Shown here: positions 1 through 7,960 of the stretch, piece after piece
How the letters are laid out: each line of letters starts with the position of its first letter
How positions within the stretch are numbered: position 1 is the first letter of the stretch
Source of the DNA: Gammaproteobacteria bacterium
Lineage (GTDB): Bacteria; Pseudomonadota; Gammaproteobacteria; SZUA-229
NCBI GenBank assembly: GCA_026197015.1
Contig: JAPHRB010000071.1
Coordinates: forward strand, 1 to 16,504
Reading direction: 5' to 3'
Length of the DNA stretch: 16,504 nt
Position numbers and translations under genes: made by a program
The notes under the pieces: model-generated
What the model was told of the DNA's origin: nothing
Seen by the model: the letters and a program-made list of their open reading frames with translations, nothing else
Database searches by the model: none

Positions 1-1446
1 CTATCTATTCGATTTAATATTATTCCCATCAGTTTTGATAGCGAACTGGAAACACTATCCGTCGCTATGACTGATATATATAACCTGGTTGTTCTAGACA
101 GATTGCGCGCAGTTGTAGGCAATAAAATTGAAATTATTCCCCTGCTTTCTGGTGAAGGTGAAATTTCAGATGCAATCGATCAATTTTATGGTTATGAATT
201 ATCTGTAGACGGCATTCTGCATGAAATTGAAACCGGTGAAGTTGATTACGATAGTTTAGATGTTGAAGGTGATGCTTATAGTCAGCCTCTGGTTAGACTA
301 GTAGATGCTATTTTGGCAGACGCCGTTAAACATGGTTCATCAGATATTCATTTTGAACCCGAACAGGGATTTTTGCGTTTACGTTATAGAATAGATGGCG
401 TACTTCGCCAGGTTCGCAGTTTACATAAAGACTACTGGTCGGCCATTGTTGTTCGTTTGAAAGTAATGTCCAATATGAATATCGCAGAAACACGTGCGCC
501 TCAGGACGGCCGCATAAATTTAAATATTCGTGGTCATCAAATTGATTTTCGTGTTTCATCTCAACCCACAACTCACGGTGAGAATGTTGTATTACGTGTG
601 CTCGATAGAGCAAAAGGCATAGTTGCAATAGATGATCTGGGTTTACATGAAGATTCACTTTCACAGTTAAAACTGATGATGGCACGCCCTGAAGGCATAA
701 TATTAGTAACAGGCCCTACGGGTAGCGGCAAAACAACCACACTTTATTCTATGTTGGGTTATGTTCGTTCAGTCGAAGTTAATATTATGACCCTTGAAGA
801 CCCTGTTGAATATCCCATGGACATGGTTCGACAAACGTCTATCAATGAAGTTTTACGTATGGACTTTGCTAATGGTATTCGTTCATTAATGCGTCAGGAT
901 CCGGATATCATTTTAGTAGGTGAGATACGTGATTCTGACACAGCCGAAATGGCTTTACGTGCTGCAATGACAGGCCATCAGGTATATTCAACTCTACATA
1001 CTAACTCAGCTATTGGTTCTATTCCTCGGCTTATTGATATTGGGGTAAAACCAGAAATAATGTCTGGAAATATTATAGGTATTATGGGTCAACGTCTGGT
1101 TCGAAAACTATGCCCACATTGCAAAACATCTCACACTGCTGCTGATATAGAAAAAACATTATTGGGGATCGATACATCTGAATCACCTGAAATTTTTGAT
1201 GCTAATGGGTGTGACAAATGTGAACAAATTGGTTACAAAGGTCGACTGGCAATTTTAGAAGTTTTAAGAATTGACTCTGAACTGGATGAAATGATTGCCG
1301 AGCAGTTAACAATGGGAAGATTTAAAAAACATTTAAAACAGAAAGGCTTTCAAACGTTAGCTGATGATGCAGCGCGTCGTGTTATTGAAGGCATTACCAC
1401 ACTTGATGAAGTGAGCCGAGTTATCGACCTCACTAACCGGTTGTAA
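1..1446 (+). CDS. GspE/PilB-family secretion/pilus assembly ATPase (5' end outside window)
   Basis: Cytoplasmic hexameric ATPase that powers assembly of a type IV filament or type II secretion pseudopilus. The frame is open from base 1. The first in-frame ATG (67) is not the start, because the residues before it and after it (LSVAMTDIYNLVVLD) form the core of the GspE N-terminal domain. The gene is therefore cut by the window edge. Numbering residues from base 1, 481 are present: the end of the N-terminal domain (to about 63), Walker A GPTGSGKTT at 238-246, Walker B region DPDIILVGEIRD at 300-311, and a metal-binding tetracysteine (CxxC at 371/374 and 404/407) typical of GspE/PilB/MshE and absent from PilT retraction motors. 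The far N-terminus, where MshE-type c-di-GMP binding motifs would lie, is not visible. The next gene, a GspF-type platform protein, starts 7 nt after the stop. Confidence 0.95.
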   Translation, partial: LSIRFNIIPISFDSELETLSVAMTDIYNLVVLDRLRAVVGNKIEIIPLLSGEGEISDAIDQFYGYELSVDGILHEIETGEVDYDSLDVEGDAYSQPLVRLVDAILADAVKHGSSDIHFEPEQGFLRLRYRIDGVLRQVRSLHKDYWSAIVVRLKVMSNMNIAETRAPQDGRINLNIRGHQIDFRVSSQPTTHGENVVLRVLDRAKGIVAIDDLGLHEDSLSQLKLMMARPEGIILVTGPTGSGKTTTLYSMLGYVRSVEVNIMTLEDPVEYPMDMVRQTSINEVLRMDFANGIRSLMRQDPDIILVGEIRDSDTAEMALRAAMTGHQVYSTLHTNSAIGSIPRLIDIGVKPEIMSGNIIGIMGQRLVRKLCPHCKTSHTAADIEKTLLGIDTSESPEIFDANGCDKCEQIGYKGRLAILEVLRIDSELDEMIAEQLTMGRFKKHLKQKGFQTLADDAARRVIEGITTLDEVSRVIDLTNRL

Positions 1447-1453
1447 TTCGGTT

Positions 1454-2662
1454 ATGGCAACCATGTACAGATACAAAGCAATAGACTCCACAGGTAAAGT
1501 TAGAAATGACAGTATAGAAGCGGACAATTTACTTGATCTTGAACAACGGCTCAGTGGCATGGGCATGGATCTCATCAATTATAAAGAGAAGAGCGCTAGC
1601 CTGTTTGATTTCAAAACCAAAAGCGTTCCACGTAAGGAACTAATTAATTTTACATTTCAAATGCAACAACTGACTAAATCAGGTGTGAGCATTCTCGATG
1701 GTCTGGGCGACCTCAGAGACTCCTTAACAAATGGCCGCATGAAAGAAGTACTCTCTGGCCTGGTTGATGAAATAAAAGGCGGCAAAACTTTTTCAGGTGC
1801 ACTTTCAGAATTTCCTGAGATATTTGATACTGTTTATATTACCCTGGTACAGGTGGGTGAAGAAACCGGTCGAATATCAGAAGTTTTAAATGATATGGCT
1901 GAAACATTAAAGTGGCATGATGAGTTAATTGCACATACTAAAAAGATAATGATTTATCCTGCCATTGTCACCGTTGTTATTACTGCCGTGGTTTCTTATT
2001 TAATGATTTTTCTGGTGCCTGAACTTATACCTTTCATAGAAGAAATAGGTGGCACCATACCCATTCATACCAGGGCACTTATAGCAACTTCATGGTTTCT
2101 GGGTAATTACTGGTATCTGGTATTTGGTACACCCATCATCTTATTTATCGCCATTCGCATACTTGCAAAGCAAAAACCGCAGGTACGTTTATTTATTGAT
2201 AAAGTTAAACTAAAGCTTTTTATCTTTGGGCCAATTATTCTTAAAACCAATCTTGCCCGGTTTTCAAATTATTTTGCCATGATGTACTCATCCGGATTGA
2301 CTGTACTTGATAGCCTTAAAATATCAGAGTTACTTATGGGTAATGCCGTTCTCACTGAGTCCATTAAGGATATACGTGCAAAAATTGCTGATGGTGGACA
2401 GATATCAGAAAGTTTTAATTCAGTTGGTGTCTACCCACCTCTGGTTATACGCATGATAAAAGTAGGCGAAAACACAGGTGCGCTTGATGAGGCATTATTA
2501 AATATCAGTTACTTTTATAATAGAGAAGTAAAAGAGGCTGTAGATAAAATGGAAGCCTCCATGACACCTGTTTTAACTATTATTATGGGCGGAATTATGC
2601 TGTGGATTATGTCCGCTGTGCTCGGCCCCATCTATGACTCATTAACAACATTAAAATTATGA
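1454..2662 (+). CDS. GspF/PilC-family inner-membrane platform protein
   Basis: Polytopic platform protein that couples the cytoplasmic ATPase to pilin polymerisation in type IV filament systems. The 402 residues match the usual GspF length. They show the family plan: an N-terminal segment containing YRYKAIDSTGKV, a first cytoplasmic helical domain (about 60-165) with the VGEETGRISEVL motif, two membrane segments (about 170-195 and 218-237), a second cytoplasmic domain (about 265-365) with the repeated VGENTGALDEAL motif, and a C-terminal membrane segment (about 370-390). The paired VGE-TG motifs mark the internal duplication of the family. ATGs at 1454 and 1463 are both possible starts; neither has a strong Shine-Dalgarno sequence, consistent with translational coupling to the ATPase gene. 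The end overlaps the next gene by 4 nt (ATGA). Confidence 0.94.
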   Translation: MATMYRYKAIDSTGKVRNDSIEADNLLDLEQRLSGMGMDLINYKEKSASLFDFKTKSVPRKELINFTFQMQQLTKSGVSILDGLGDLRDSLTNGRMKEVLSGLVDEIKGGKTFSGALSEFPEIFDTVYITLVQVGEETGRISEVLNDMAETLKWHDELIAHTKKIMIYPAIVTVVITAVVSYLMIFLVPELIPFIEEIGGTIPIHTRALIATSWFLGNYWYLVFGTPIILFIAIRILAKQKPQVRLFIDKVKLKLFIFGPIILKTNLARFSNYFAMMYSSGLTVLDSLKISELLMGNAVLTESIKDIRAKIADGGQISESFNSVGVYPPLVIRMIKVGENTGALDEALLNISYFYNREVKEAVDKMEASMTPVLTIIMGGIMLWIMSAVLGPIYDSLTTLKL

Positions 2663-4260
2663 AACGTGTATTTTATTATTCAGGTTATCGTTTAACTGTT
2701 TTTCATTGGAAAAATGATAAATGTATTACGTCTTATGTTTTTAATCCTGGTGAAGAGGGTATTGAAAAGTTTAAAACCTACTTGACGGCTACTGAAAACA
2801 CACCTGTACGTATACTTGTTGACCTCATAGAAGAAGATTTCAAAAAAGAAAACATTCCACACGTTGGCCCTGCTGATCGTAAAGCCATCGTTAGCCGACT
2901 TATTGACAGGCACTATAGAAAAAGTAAAAATTATGTAAATTATAAAGTTGTCGGCCGGGAAAAATCAGGCCGTAAAGATGACATATTACTCTATAGCGTT
3001 TTGAGTAACCCTGAAATATTAGAGCCATGGTTAAAACCCATTAGAGAATGTAATACATCCATATCAGGCATATGGTCATTACCTTTACTAAGTGAAGACT
3101 TATTCCGTAAAATAAACAGTAAAAATAATAATGTATTACTGGTATCACAACAGGTACCTAGCAACTTACGCCAGACATTCATTAAAAACGGACACTTTGA
3201 AAGTAGTCGCTCTGCTGTTGTTAATCTTGAAGATGCAACTATAGGCGAATACATTTCAACTGAAGTAGAACAGACAATACGTTTTTTATCTAATCAAAGA
3301 CATATTGGTTTCGATGAAAAAATTGAAGTACATATTATCTGCAGAGAAGAAGACCTGGAAGAAATCCAGACTAAATGTATCGACTCTGCTTTACGAAGTT
3401 TTCATTATCATAAGTTGCCTGAAGTCACTGCAACACTGGGTTGCACTATAGTCCCCTCGGATTCACAGGAAACCGATATTAGCGATTATAGTAATGGCAT
3501 ATATTCCTTTATCTGTTCTTCCAGGTTATTACCAATTGGCCATTACGGTGCTAACTCTTTATTTTCAAAATATTATGAACAGATTCTCTCTAAAAGCCTT
3601 TATCTAATCAGCATACTTCTTTTACTAACCGCTACAATCATGTCTTTTGCCTATTTTTCCGAATCTGTTGTTCTCGATGAAGAAACTATTACCCTTAATA
3701 TTCAAACCAGGGGTGTTAATATAGATTATGAAAAATCACTTGCGTCTCTGGAAAGTAAACTTTCAAAAACCGAACAAATGAAATCGTCTGTTTTATTAAG
3801 TGAAAAAATAAAAAAGTCTAAAGTTTTATCACCACAAAATTTTATGGTAGACATTAGCCGAGTTTTAACCCGGTCTGGCATGCATGATACCGAGATAACT
3901 AAAATATACTGGCAACAGCATCAAGGCAATTTAATGCCTGATGTAAACAACAATCGTAATAAAAGTTTTACTGACTACGCAAAAACGGATGAAATTTACC
4001 AACATGCCATTATCGGTGGATATATACGTGTATCACAAAGTAGCCTCAAGCAATCAGTTAACAAAGTAAACTCAATTATTGATGCATTAAAAAATAACAA
4101 ACTTGTTAAAGATGTATCCATCATACATATGCCCGTAGATGTAAGATCTAAATCCAGCATTGAAAATGAAAGTGGCTTAGAACTAGAAGAGGATATTAAA
4201 CGTGATAAGGAAAAAGGCCAGTTTGAAATTCAGGTACTAATGAAGGCTCGAAACTCATGA
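2659..4260 (+). CDS. GspL / PilM-PilN-like bitopic assembly protein
   Basis: Predicted inner-membrane assembly protein linking the motor to the periplasmic part of a type IV filament machine. The 533 residues split into a cytoplasmic part (about 1-310), one membrane helix (about 312-334) and a periplasmic part (about 335-533) that starts with charged, probably coiled-coil sequence and ends in an alpha/beta region. This is the GspL layout, or equally a PilM-like domain fused to a PilN-like one, but it is longer than E. coli-type GspL (about 400 aa). The assignment rests on topology and on position between GspF-like and PilO/GspM-like genes. I see no clear actin-like ATP-binding motif. Conserved-looking blocks include VDLIEEDF (54-61), IPHVGPADRKAI (66-77) and SLPLLSEDL (140-148). 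It overlaps both neighbours by 4 nt, which implies translational coupling. Confidence 0.7.
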   Translation: MKRVFYYSGYRLTVFHWKNDKCITSYVFNPGEEGIEKFKTYLTATENTPVRILVDLIEEDFKKENIPHVGPADRKAIVSRLIDRHYRKSKNYVNYKVVGREKSGRKDDILLYSVLSNPEILEPWLKPIRECNTSISGIWSLPLLSEDLFRKINSKNNNVLLVSQQVPSNLRQTFIKNGHFESSRSAVVNLEDATIGEYISTEVEQTIRFLSNQRHIGFDEKIEVHIICREEDLEEIQTKCIDSALRSFHYHKLPEVTATLGCTIVPSDSQETDISDYSNGIYSFICSSRLLPIGHYGANSLFSKYYEQILSKSLYLISILLLLTATIMSFAYFSESVVLDEETITLNIQTRGVNIDYEKSLASLESKLSKTEQMKSSVLLSEKIKKSKVLSPQNFMVDISRVLTRSGMHDTEITKIYWQQHQGNLMPDVNNNRNKSFTDYAKTDEIYQHAIIGGYIRVSQSSLKQSVNKVNSIIDALKNNKLVKDVSIIHMPVDVRSKSSIENESGLELEEDIKRDKEKGQFEIQVLMKARNS

Positions 4261-4892
4261 TGATGAGTCACCTTAAAAACCTGCAAAAAGAGCTTGCCTT
4301 TTTTATGATAAGCATTGCTCTTGCCACCCTGTTTTTTGTTATTTCACAATCCTGGTGGCAAACTTCTTATAATAATAAAAATAATGCAGTAGCAGATTTA
4401 AATGAAGCTAAACAACGTTATTACACTGCCATAAGTCAAAAACAGTTGCTGGAAAAATTTGAAGAGAAATACAAACAACTTCAATCAGATGGTATTGTGG
4501 GAGATGAACAACGTTTGAACTGGGTAGATACAATAGAAAATATTACTACACTTAATAAAATTCCTTATCTTAAATATAAAATTGATAAACGCGAAACTGT
4601 AAATTCAAATCAAATAAGTCAGTTATACCCTGGCATACAATTACTGAAATCAACTATGACCCTGGAAATGCAATTGCTGCATGAAGGTGATTTATATACC
4701 GTCATCAATAGTCTTCATGAAAAAGCTAAAGGACTGTTTGATATTAAAAGTTGTGCCATTATTCGAAATATGACACAGATTGAATCTTTAGTTGATTCTG
4801 AAACAGATAAAAACTTTTCTGCGAAATGCGAATTAAACTGGTACACCATGCAGAAAAATATTGTCGCTTTACCGATTGAAGGTGCTTATTAA
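4257..4892 (+). CDS. PilO/GspM-like bitopic inner-membrane protein
   Basis: Likely partner of the preceding GspL/PilN-like protein in the inner-membrane alignment complex. The 211 residues show a short cytoplasmic N-terminus, one membrane helix (about 13-31, FFMISIALATLFFVISQSW), a charged probable coiled coil (about 40-85) and a C-terminal alpha/beta region. This topology and size match GspM, PilO and MshJ; sequence motifs alone would not identify it, so the call leans on gene order. The start is ambiguous among three consecutive ATG codons (4257, 4260, 4263); the first overlaps the upstream stop as ATGA. The gene ends in TAATG, sharing one base with the next start. Confidence 0.68.
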   Translation: MMMSHLKNLQKELAFFMISIALATLFFVISQSWWQTSYNNKNNAVADLNEAKQRYYTAISQKQLLEKFEEKYKQLQSDGIVGDEQRLNWVDTIENITTLNKIPYLKYKIDKRETVNSNQISQLYPGIQLLKSTMTLEMQLLHEGDLYTVINSLHEKAKGLFDIKSCAIIRNMTQIESLVDSETDKNFSAKCELNWYTMQKNIVALPIEGAY

Positions 4893-5404
4893 TGAAATAT
4901 ATTTTATTTTTAACAGCACTGTTATCTATTGTGAGTAATGCTTCTGTAGCAGGCAAACTGGATACTCAGGCCAGTTTACGTACGCTTTTTACGACTAACC
5001 AGGAGCGAAGTCAGTTAGACCATCTACGCCAGCAGGGTAAGTTTGATAAAATTAAAAACGAGTCATCAACTGTTATTTTTCGCGAGCCTGCTGTTGTGAA
5101 AATGCAGGGTGTTGTGATTAGAAAAGATAAAGACCCTGTTGTTTTTGTAAATAATGAAAACACATTAAAATCACCTCAGGTGAATGACAAAGTGTATGTT
5201 AATACCGCCAGGGTTAAAAAACAGGAATATCAGGTGCCGGCACGCATTTATGGACAGAATATAAAACTTAAACCCGGCCAGCAATGGAGTGAAAAAACAC
5301 AGCTTGTTGAAGAAAACTATCAGATAAAGCCACCCAAAGCCAAGACCAGTGATAATGACAACATCCTGGATAAAGTCGATAATTTAACTAATTTAAGCCC
5401 TTAA
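4892..5404 (+). CDS. Small exported pilus-operon protein, candidate PilP/GspC/MshK-like
   Basis: Predicted periplasmic protein of 170 residues with a Sec signal peptide (basic start, hydrophobic 4-15, likely cleavage after ASVA at residue 20). The mature N-terminus carries LFTTNQERSQLDHLR (32-46). A beta-rich core follows with the phrase VKMQGVVIRKDKDPVVFVN, then LKPGQQW, and a polar, probably disordered C-terminus. Small periplasmic proteins at this operon position, after PilN/PilO- or GspL/GspM-like genes, usually link the inner-membrane complex to the secretin (PilP, GspC homology region, MshK). The role here is inferred from context and from the beta-rich core; I do not recognise a named domain. 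The start shares one base with the preceding stop. The next gene starts 9 nt after the stop. Confidence 0.6.
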   Translation: MKYILFLTALLSIVSNASVAGKLDTQASLRTLFTTNQERSQLDHLRQQGKFDKIKNESSTVIFREPAVVKMQGVVIRKDKDPVVFVNNENTLKSPQVNDKVYVNTARVKKQEYQVPARIYGQNIKLKPGQQWSEKTQLVEENYQIKPPKAKTSDNDNILDKVDNLTNLSP

Positions 5405-5413
5405 ACAATAGTT

Positions 5414-7138
5414 ATGCTCAAATCAGGCAATACCTCTAAAATCATTAAACAAAAGGGTGCGGCCCTCTTAGCCTTTTTTATGGCGATTATTCTTACGGGT
5501 GCTGTTTTTCTGATATCTGATTTAGGACCGGACCTTCTAAGATCTAGTGCTGAGAATAAAACTTCACAATCATTAGCTAAAGCTAAAAGCGCATTACTCT
5601 CCTATGCAATATCCTATTATTATACTAATTCTGCTTCAGGGAACCCTCACGCAGGTTATCACGGACTCTTACCTTGCCCGGGCTTAATTACGAGCACGCT
5701 TGATGAAGGGCTCTCTAGCGGTCAGTGTGGTCTCAAATATGGAAATAGCATCGGCTGGTTTCCATGGAAAAGCCTTGATATTGAGCCATTAAAAGATAGC
5801 TCAGGTGAATGTTTATGGTATGCATTATCTGGTGATTTTTATAATTCTCCAGAATCTGATTTGACGAATGACGATACACCAGGAATGTTCCAGATTTTTA
5901 ATGAAAATGGTGTTATTTACAAAGGTAATACGCCTGAGGATCGGGTCGTCGCGGTTATTATTGCACCGGGAAAACCACTATCAAACCAGAATCGTAATTC
6001 AGTCCCTCAAAACTCTCCATATCAATGTAAAGTAGCCAATGATAGTGTAACTATTTCAAACTATCTTGATAATTTTCAAGGCATCAATAATGCCCAGGTC
6101 ACCAATACTCCCGCAAATCAAATTGATCGATTTATAAATTCCAATGGATTAGGTCATAACACCTCACTTAACGATCGAATAATAACGATCACTGCTGCAG
6201 AAATTTTTGATGCCATAAAAGACAATGATGCTTTATATACCGATAAAATTAATAATCTAGCTGGACATATATCTGACTGCCTAATCAGTTACGCTGAGGA
6301 CACGAATGATGCTATTACTACAGGAGGTGGCGGCTCATCACCAACCTGTATTGATAGCTGTAATAATAATTGTGATGCCGACCGAAATTTATGCATGTTA
6401 AGTGCTAATACTGGCCCTCAAAGAGCCGCTTGTAACAGAACTCGTCGTGATTGCCGTAGCAGCTGCAGAACTAGTTGTAGTGGTGGAGGCGGTGGTGGTA
6501 CTGCATATTTATTTCCCTGGCCATCAGTAATAGATGTAGGTGATGACTTTAGAGATATTATTAATTACTCTGATCAAGCTAATCTGGTCAATACCGTTGG
6601 CCGATTACCTTTTAATACATCCATTTCAGCTACAGCAACAGCTACAACATTAACTAATATTTTTTCTGCAGGCAGTTGCGAATTCACTTTGAACGACACA
6701 GATTATGAGTATCGTAGATTATGGGAATTCACCAAAGATCAGTGGTTCTTTATCGTTAATGAAAACTTTCAACCTGGTATTGTAGCCGCCGCTCAAGACT
6801 CTTCAACATGTACTAGTGCGAACTGTTTGACTGTTAATGGCAATAATTATGCTGCAGCGTTAATATTTTCTGGCGATCGCCTTGAAACCCCACCATTCAA
6901 CCAATTACGTCAAGATCCATATATTGAAGCTGGAACAGTTATTGGCAACCTTAAAACAGAATTAAATAATTATCTAGAAGGCTCTAACAACACAGTTGGC
7001 TCTAATCTTGGTGATTATACAGGGCTACCTGCTGCACAAGTTAACGACCGCATATATTGCCTTTCAGTCAATTCAAGCGCTACGCCTGCAGTGAATACTA
7101 GCTACGACCTAATCAGCCAATTACCCGTGTGTAATTAG
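5414..7138 (+). CDS. Large pilin-like protein with Cys-rich insertion (PilX/GspK-type N-terminus)
   Basis: Probable large minor pilin or pseudopilin of this system, 574 residues. The N-terminus has a short basic leader ending KQKG (12-15) followed by AALLAFFMAIILTGAVFLIS, a type III pilin-like helix. It lacks Glu at +5 of the mature form, as in GspK and many PilX-type minor pilins. The ectodomain has LLPCP at 85-89, an IAPGKPL segment near 190, then a glycine-flanked Cys-rich segment (Gly run from 304, eight Cys between 312 and 355, six Gly at 357-362). A second half carries GRLPF (396-400) and a Trp/Phe-rich segment (LWEFTKDQWFF, 436-446). Parts of both halves resemble the pseudopilin encoded next. 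There is no clear Shine-Dalgarno before 5414. A tip adhesin or a tip-complex role like GspK is possible; neither is shown. Confidence 0.7.
   Translation: MLKSGNTSKIIKQKGAALLAFFMAIILTGAVFLISDLGPDLLRSSAENKTSQSLAKAKSALLSYAISYYYTNSASGNPHAGYHGLLPCPGLITSTLDEGLSSGQCGLKYGNSIGWFPWKSLDIEPLKDSSGECLWYALSGDFYNSPESDLTNDDTPGMFQIFNENGVIYKGNTPEDRVVAVIIAPGKPLSNQNRNSVPQNSPYQCKVANDSVTISNYLDNFQGINNAQVTNTPANQIDRFINSNGLGHNTSLNDRIITITAAEIFDAIKDNDALYTDKINNLAGHISDCLISYAEDTNDAITTGGGGSSPTCIDSCNNNCDADRNLCMLSANTGPQRAACNRTRRDCRSSCRTSCSGGGGGGTAYLFPWPSVIDVGDDFRDIINYSDQANLVNTVGRLPFNTSISATATATTLTNIFSAGSCEFTLNDTDYEYRRLWEFTKDQWFFIVNENFQPGIVAAAQDSSTCTSANCLTVNGNNYAAALIFSGDRLETPPFNQLRQDPYIEAGTVIGNLKTELNNYLEGSNNTVGSNLGDYTGLPAAQVNDRIYCLSVNSSATPAVNTSYDLISQLPVCN
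6323..6499 (+). other. Glycine-flanked eight-cysteine module with mirror-symmetric spacing
   Basis: A segment inside the large pilin-like gene. It begins with four Gly codons (6323-6334) and ends with six (6482-6499). Between them are eight Cys at residues 312, 316, 320, 327, 340, 347, 351 and 355, spaced C-x3-C-x3-C-x6-C-x12-C-x6-C-x3-C-x3-C, the same read in either direction. Spacings of 4 and 7 put the cysteines on one face of a helix, so a two-helix hairpin cross-linked by up to four disulfides is the simplest model. The first arm is acidic and Asn-rich, the second Arg-rich. The cysteine positions are read directly; the fold is inference. Confidence 0.7.
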
Positions 7139-7147
7139 AGAAAGATT

Positions 7148-7936
7148 ATGAAATCAGAAAAAGGTTTTACTTTAATAGAAATAGCCATTGTGTTTGTGAT
7201 AATTGCAGTATTACTCAGTTATACATTTATGCCATTACGCGCCCAGCTTGAAACTAAAAATATTAAAGAAGCACGTTCTAAACTAGTTGAGATAGAAGAA
7301 GCCCTTTATGGTTTTGCAATTGCGAACAATCGTTTACCCTGCCCAACCAGACCCGGTTTAAATGGTGTTGCTAACCCGCTTAATCCACTAACTCATTGTA
7401 ATGACGATCCTGCTATAGCCGGTTATATTGGTTTTGTACCTTCTAATACTCTGGGGATTAAAGGTGAAGTTAACTGTGATGGTTTACTTGTTGACCCCTG
7501 GGGACGTCCGTATAGATATAGCGTTACCAATGTTGATGGCGATGGCAATGGCACAGGTGATTTTGTTGTATTCGATGCCATTCGCGTAGCGGGTGGCCCT
7601 AATTCTGTGAACCCTGATATAAAAGTTTGTAACGATCTTGCAATAGCCTGCACGTCCGGTGGTGGCACGGCCTCTACCTCAAATGCTGTTGCTGTTATAT
7701 TTTCTATGGGAACTAAACAAAGAGCGAATAGTGCTGATGAAAATGAAAATGCTGGTGAAGGCGGCACTAGACCTAGTACATGTGGATTACCAGCATATCC
7801 TATAGGTAGTGACGCACAATACTATGCAGCGCAACGAATTGAAGTGGATAATAATGAATTCGATGATATCGTTATATGGATATCGCCAAATATTCTTTAT
7901 TCTAAACTTTTACAGGCGGGTCATACTCTACAATAA
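7148..7936 (+). CDS. Type IV pilin-like pseudopilin with GFTLIE processing site
   Basis: Secreted filament subunit of 262 residues. It has a canonical class III signal: leader MKSEKG, cleavage before FTLIE with Glu at mature +5, and a hydrophobic helix to about residue 25. The ectodomain contains LPCP (63-66), IGFVPSNTLGI (94-104), VDPWGRPYRY (115-124) and an acidic loop DGDGNGTGD (130-138), which resembles a calcium-binding loop such as those that stabilise GspG-type pseudopilins. Six or more ectodomain Cys are present, so disulfides are likely. It is longer than a typical GspG (about 140-150 aa). A purine-rich AGAGAAAG (7137-7144) upstream can serve as ribosome binding site. It requires a prepilin peptidase not encoded here. 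It appears to be the last filament gene of the operon. Confidence 0.88.
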   Translation: MKSEKGFTLIEIAIVFVIIAVLLSYTFMPLRAQLETKNIKEARSKLVEIEEALYGFAIANNRLPCPTRPGLNGVANPLNPLTHCNDDPAIAGYIGFVPSNTLGIKGEVNCDGLLVDPWGRPYRYSVTNVDGDGNGTGDFVVFDAIRVAGGPNSVNPDIKVCNDLAIACTSGGGTASTSNAVAVIFSMGTKQRANSADENENAGEGGTRPSTCGLPAYPIGSDAQYYAAQRIEVDNNEFDDIVIWISPNILYSKLLQAGHTLQ

Positions 7937-7960
7937 CAATTTAAATACACTGTAAAACAT

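Noticed and set aside
67..69. ATG at 67 as the start of the ATPase gene
   Set aside because: The frame is open to base 1, and the residues before this ATG belong to the conserved N-terminal domain core, so it is an internal methionine.
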